From Gonatopus flavifemur (lineage: Eukaryota > Arthropoda > Insecta > Hymenoptera > Dryinidae): DNA of 64,000 nt. Shown piece after piece: positions 58,671 through 64,000 of the stretch. A program made the translations under genes and the position numbers. The notes under the pieces were generated by a model. The model ran no database searches. It saw nothing but the letters and a program-made list of their open reading frames with translations, and was not told the DNA's origin. The first letter of the stretch is position 1. Each line of letters begins with the position of its first letter. Location: NCBI GenBank assembly GCA_018340375.1, contig JAFFJZ010000010.1, positions 744,001 to 808,000 of the forward strand, in the 5' to 3' direction.

Positions 58671-61600
58671 AACCATTATTATATTCTTTTCTCCGTGTAT
58701 ATATAGCATTGCGAGAAATTCATCCCTCCACGTTCCGATAAATGATTCACCACCCAGCAAATGATACAACATTTACTTTTGATTCATTCGAGTATTCTTT
58801 TTCTTCTCAATCAAAAAGCTGGATGAAGAAACAGAGAAAAGGACTATATAGATCTTATAAAAAAAAAACTGTCCCATTGTGTATTGTTTTACTACACAGA
58901 TCGACTGGAGAGAAACGAAGACGAAGAAGAACAAGAAGAGGAAGAGGAGGAAAGTCGGGAGACTCGAAAGATCTGGCACAAAGATGCAGCATAATACGAG
59001 TTGAGCGGATGCCACGCATTATAAGTGCATTAACTTGTGCTTCTGCGTTGCCGCTGCGTTACCTCTGTGGTGTTGGTGCTGTTGCACCAGCTTGACCGTT
59101 GCCGACATCTGCTACATATACGGACACGATTTACGATCGGTCAGTAAAATTCTGACTTCTGTGAGGAAGGAAGAAGGGGACTTTACTACCGCTGCTTGTC
59201 GAGCCATCTCTTAGACCCTCGAGACTCGACGACTGTCAGAGAAGAATTATCACGAAAAACTGGATGAACCCAGGAGCTAAGAAAGGATCTGCGAGACGAA
59301 AACGAAAGAGGGAGAAGAATGATGGAGGCGGAGGAAAAGGAGGAAGAGGAGTGTGGATCCGATGCAAAGGTCAACGATTGAATCCACTGAATATCGATTA
59401 CACCAATATTTCCATATGTTTTTAATTTTTCCTGGTTTGCATTTTGGAAACGAGTTGATTCCAACACAATACGAGGGTATTATTGAAACAGAACAATATC
59501 ATTTTTACGTACAAAACCAACGATGTACCATCGTCGAATCGTTAATGTCTTCTTGTTCGCAAGGGTCGCGCGTAACCATTGATTTGAACAGTAGACAATG
59601 AATGCGAAAAATTATTATCTCCGTCACATGTAATTTCCAATAGTGGTTATGCTCTCTTCATTTGAGTACCAACAAATCCATGCGAACCCGCATTTGTAGG
59701 TTTTGAATATATCTTTTGATTGTGTAGGAGAGTATACGATTTTTTTAATGTTTTCAATTATGTTCGCTCAGAAAAAATGATTTGTAACTACAAATGTAAA
59801 TGATTTCCGGATGATTTAATTGCGAGATGATTAAGAGAAAAGACAATTCCGACAAATCGTAGAGAGTAGAGAGTAGAAAGTAGAATAGTTGTCCAACTGG
59901 CATCGATGTTTGATATGATTATCAAGGTTTGAGGAATTTTCTCTCGTTGACGACAGAATCTCAAGAGGATATCCGTTCGATTAATTTAGTTTATAAGAAA
60001 ATGTAATTAAAAAAATCAATCTTCATCTTTGTCGAGCTTGATTGAAAGTGATGGCAAGTGTTCATGGATCCATCATTTGGGAAGAAAAAACGAAACGAAT
60101 GCTTTGTTTGGATCAAGAAAATAATCCCTGCCGATCATAATTGAGGATTCGTTTTGTGATCAAGAAAAATGATTTTGATGCGCGTGATAATGAACGATGA
60201 ATCCATCGAATCTTTACGATTTCAATTGAAATTCAAATGGTTGGGAAGATTTCGAAGACAATTCATCAGATACCAGAATACAGTTACCAAATATGAAAAA
60301 TCAAAGTTAACGAAACTCGTGAATTTCTTCGAGTATCGTATGCATCTTCGGACATCGTTGAAATAACTCGATTCCTTATTTTCCGGAAAGAAGAATACAT
60401 TCTTTTGTTCTTTGCAGAAAATTTGAATAAGCTTTCACATCATTTCCATCGAATTTGAGATTTGATAAGCACTTAATTCACTTTGTACGTAGAGAAAAAC
60501 CTTGTCAAAGTTAGTTAATCTTGAACGAAATTAGATGATGCAATTTCAAGTTGGATGTAATACAATATGAACCACCCGATATATGATGAAGGTGCTTACT
60601 TCGTTTCAAGCTTCGGTGAAGCCAATAGTTTTTGTGTTTCCCCGGCACCAGTAGCAGCAGTAACAGCATCACCAGGGTTCACAACCCTTCTCATTTCTAC
60701 TCTAACTCTTCTCGACCCCCTTCTTCCTCAATCCCCCTCTCTACTTCTGTTCTTCTTCTTGCTGCTTCGTCATAGAACTTTGTTTAACTAAAGCGAGCAA
60801 GAAACATCCTATCTCTACTAGAAAGGATACAATCGCAACGAACCCATTATATCGTGTACACTCGGATATTTGAGAATAAGAATGCGCGTGATATATGATA
60901 TTCGAATGACTGCGAAGGGAGAATCAATGTATGCATTGATATATGGGTAATGGAAATTAAATTTAAAGGTCTAAATAATGAATTCTCCAAGTGCAAGGGT
61001 GTTTTTCTAACAGAATGTTATGGACATCTAACTTTATTGGGGCTTGGAAAATCCATATTTGCCTTCAAGTAATGAATCCGTATTACCGATAAAGATCATT
61101 ACCCTACCCCATGTGTGAATGAACATTAGGCCATTCTTGGTCCAAGATTCGCTGGCGTGATGCAAGAACCAAAACTAGCTCAATGTTTATCCATAGATAG
61201 GACGTTACTTTCAATTTGAAATTCTTGACATCGCGTTGCAGTAAAAGTTTTGAACAAGAGTTTATTAAGTCAATCCTACACAGATTCTTTCTACAAGATC
61301 AATGACGGAAATATTCAATCTACGTATCAGCGCAATGTCAGTCATTGAACTCTGTCACTCGATTTTGGTGTAGGTAATTGAATATTCAAACAGTTACGTT
61401 ATAAACACAGATGCAACAATGTACAAATAATACTTGAACCCTTGAAGATGAAGGATCAAGATACGATTCAGAATTAATTCATGGTGAATTATGAAAAATT
61501 AATGTATTTCTTTATTTTCAAACCAATTTCATGACGGGAGAAATTCAGCCTGCGATTGATGAAATTGATCCAAAATAAATTCTGTTAAATCAAACATATT

Positions 61601-62919
61601 TTTGAAAAAAATCAGAGATATACGCGTCATTTTCTTCTATGAGGCTACAAATTTGTTTCAATTAACGATTCAAACTTCGATGATTTAATATTTTCGAAAC
61701 GACCCAACGTAAGGTTGGCAAGAACTATCCCAAATTTTCATCCCTATGCCGCTATGTCATGAACTGCGGATAAGAGGTGATAAAATGTATTATGAACTGC
61801 CAGCTGACGTTATCGGAACGTATATTTTTATGTCAACACCCATGCCAGATCAATAACAGCTCAATTTTTTATTCTTTTTCCTTCAAGTAGCGTAAATGTA
61901 TTGAATTTCGACACCTTAAGACAACCTTCACTTAATTTTTTGAAAATGAAAATATTAGGCTAGATCGAGGCTAATCGGATCAAAATAAGCGATTATTGTT
62001 GTTTTTAATTACACTCTTTGAACGTATCAGTTGCTTACATAATCACACCACCTACCGGGAAGGAATCTAACACAACCATGAAGCATATCATTTAGTCCTG
62101 AGCTATGATACAAGAATTTTGTCACTGATGTAAAAACGCTATCGCGATTCTTGAAATTTTCAATGACAAGATACGTTGAAAATCATGCCAGTTTAATTCA
62201 TATGCATGGTTCATGATTTACTGAATTGGATGAGTGAACGTTCAAACAATAAATCGATGAAAAGCGCTTACTGATTCACATTCAGAGATTTTAAGCATGA
62301 CATACTCCCTTCATCCGCAAGAAAACAAAAAAGATTTCCATGAAACGTACTTCAAGAAATTCAAAACAAAAAAGAATCGTCAGTTTGTAAATTCAGTCTC
62401 ATTGTAATCCACCACGATTTGGCGATTAATGACAAGTTCATACATGCACGTCATGTGTACGCGTAACATGCGACGTAAATGAAAATGATTTTTCTACGTG
62501 AATGAGTGGGCGCTGTGCCGCGCGAGCGAGAGAACGAGCGAAATTCTCCATTAGCGATTACACGCTACATGCCTTCACGAGACTTCATGAAAGTACTTAC
62601 ACAAGATTTCCAAATCTGACAAGACGTTCGCGTGATGAATCTAACGAATCTTAACATCCTGACTATACGACTAGAGGTCGAAATGTACACTACACCAAAA
62701 AGTGTTTCTCATTTTTCAAGTAAATTTTGTTTTAATTGAATAAAAATTCCGTTTGCATTTAATCAAATCAAGTATCCGCTTCGCCAAAAGCACAACTTTT
62801 TTCTCAGTGCAACGTTCCGGCGAACACTTATTCACAATATCCCAAGTACGCACTATATTTAATTTGAATTTAGAAGATAAGTTTTTTATTGTAAAAAAGT
62901 TTTGATCATGATTCGCCAG

Positions 62920-63490
62920 TGGTCCCATATGAGTTTCATCCCAATCGGTTGGAAATTGTAGAAATTGTAGATGTTCCCTATGTTCGTATCATCCGAATGC
63001 CTTGTAACTCGGAGCATATTCATTTCCCGAGGTGTTTTAATTGTACGTTTTAAATTCCAAGCAAATTGGAATTAAGGGGAGGAAATGGTAAGCACTAAGC
63101 TTCGAAACAAAACTTGTAAATCTCGAAAATGCCATTATCATGGGGATATCTTTCGTTCTTATTATCTGATCGTTATGAAATTCTGACCACAGTTTGATGC
63201 GGTGTCGAAAGCGGTCCCGTATACGTTCCAACCTGATCCTCACAAAAAGACGGGAGAGGGAGGGAAAACATGTCATCGGAAATTGTGATTGTGCGACCAG
63301 ATCTGTCTTGGCTTTCTGTTATCCGATTGCAGAACAATTCATACCACGGTGTAGTTATGTTCCCATAGTAGTCCTTTCTAAGTTCCATCCAGATCGGTTG
63401 AGAAATGTGGAAAAAGAGTCTTCAGCGATTTGCGTTGTTTGACGATATGTTCAATGTTTTTTTTTCCAACACAAATGAGGAAGCCATGTG
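62920..63490 (-). repeat. Dispersed repeat family X, copy 3
   Basis: The reverse complement includes AACCGATTGGGATGAAACTC, TATGGGACCACTGGCGAATC, ATGGAACTTAGAAAGGACTA, CCGTGGTATGAATTGTTCTG, CAATCGGATAACAGAAAGCC and GATGACATGTTTTCCCTCCC, all modules of copies 1 and 2. Two such modules appear in succession. Minus-strand frames 63173-63388 and 63037-63276 come from it. Confidence 0.58.
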
Positions 63491-64000
63491 CCAATTGGCG
63501 GAGCTTTCTGTTTTATGTTTAAAAGAATAGAGATTTGTGAGAATGGAGAATTGTAAGAATAGAGATATCTGGGATTAGTCATATTTGACAATAGACTTAT
63601 TCAAGGAAAGAGATATTTAGGAATAGAGTTATTTGAGAATACAGAAATTGAGAATGGAATTCTTTTTCTGCCATTTTTCTTGTACAAGAAGAACACGAAA
63701 CATCAGTTGGTCTCAACGCTGAAAAATTTTCGCAAATTGGCTTCGATGAGGGACGCAAATTAGTTACATGAACTTTTGAACAGTGTGAATTCCCTGTGAA
63801 AGGATTGCAACAACGATTGTTAAATTTTGTCGATGACATGTTTGAGAGTGGTCGTTGATCAAATCACCCTAAACTAATGCTTGGATAATGAATATGGGAA
63901 ACTAAACGATAGAGGAAAAACTTTCAAGAACGCGTTTGAGCGGTTGAAGACGTGAAAAAACATCTAAACAAACGTAGACGGTCCACTATCACGCACTTGA

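Larger units (their letters stand above)
49950..64000 (+). other. Epimerase gene intron 2 (presumed) to window edge
   Basis: It contains the MITEs, mariner remnant and dispersed repeats listed separately. Nothing recognised in 49950-51200, 54000-55620, 55820-57530, 58680-62690 and 63500-64000. Purine-rich or GC-richer patches at 55090-55370, 58910-59100, 59210-59370 and 60640-60780 give open frames of simple composition but no family match. A separate gene hidden here cannot be excluded. Confidence 0.55.

Noticed and set aside
60567..60791. Ala/Pro/Leu-rich frame starting MNHPIYDEGAYF
   Set aside because: Driven by a CAG/CTT-rich patch; no donor/acceptor logic or homologue, so not accepted as an exon.

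Overview
The window is AT-rich animal nuclear DNA. The clear protein-coding sequence consists of short exons bounded by GT/AG splice sites and separated by introns of 0.6 to more than 20 kb. Most of the remaining DNA is decayed class II transposon material: mariner, piggyBac and hAT-like pieces, plus many small fold-back (MITE-like) elements, with one broken LINE. The transposon mix and the compact exons fit an arthropod, most probably an insect. I cannot name the order from sequence alone.

Two genes are supported, arranged head to head about 7.8 kb apart. On the minus strand, four exons (41264-41359, 20214-20318, 7952-7994, 5284-5460) join in phase to encode the start of a FERM-domain protein of the FRMD3/FRMD5 type. 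The gene runs from about 41.4 kb leftwards and continues off the left edge. On the plus strand, two exons (49182-49251, 49898-49949) join in phase to encode the N-terminus of a YMR099C/YeaD-type glucose-6-phosphate 1-epimerase (hexose-6-phosphate mutarotase). Its third exon was not found, so its second intron probably runs off the right edge. The two genes share no evident pathway. CpG-richer DNA marks both 5' ends (about 41.4-41.95 kb and 49.0-49.2 kb).

Layout: 1-5.3 kb is the far intron of the FERM gene, with a minisatellite-bearing inverted-repeat element, a piggyBac pseudogene invaded by a perfect palindrome, and a mariner fragment. 5.3-20.3 kb holds exons 4, 3 and 2 with introns carrying hAT and TTAA-flanked fold-backs and a 122-123 bp satellite. 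20.3-41.3 kb is intron 1, with nested MITEs, a LINE reverse-transcriptase remnant and a 1.86 kb foldback (FB-like) element. 41.4-49.2 kb is intergenic, with hAT-like MITEs and a truncated mariner. 49.2-64 kb is the sugar-epimerase gene's 5' end and a long intron with more fold-backs, a mariner C-terminal remnant and copies of an unidentified dispersed repeat.

The most unusual content is the fold-back population: a TTAA-flanked family at six loci built round one conserved hairpin, an FB-like element with 0.3-0.4 kb arms and internal 174 bp tandem repeats, and a nested insertion whose empty target site survives in a second copy within the window. I found no new enzymatic system. I saw no tRNA or rRNA gene, no CRISPR array and no recognisable viral gene.
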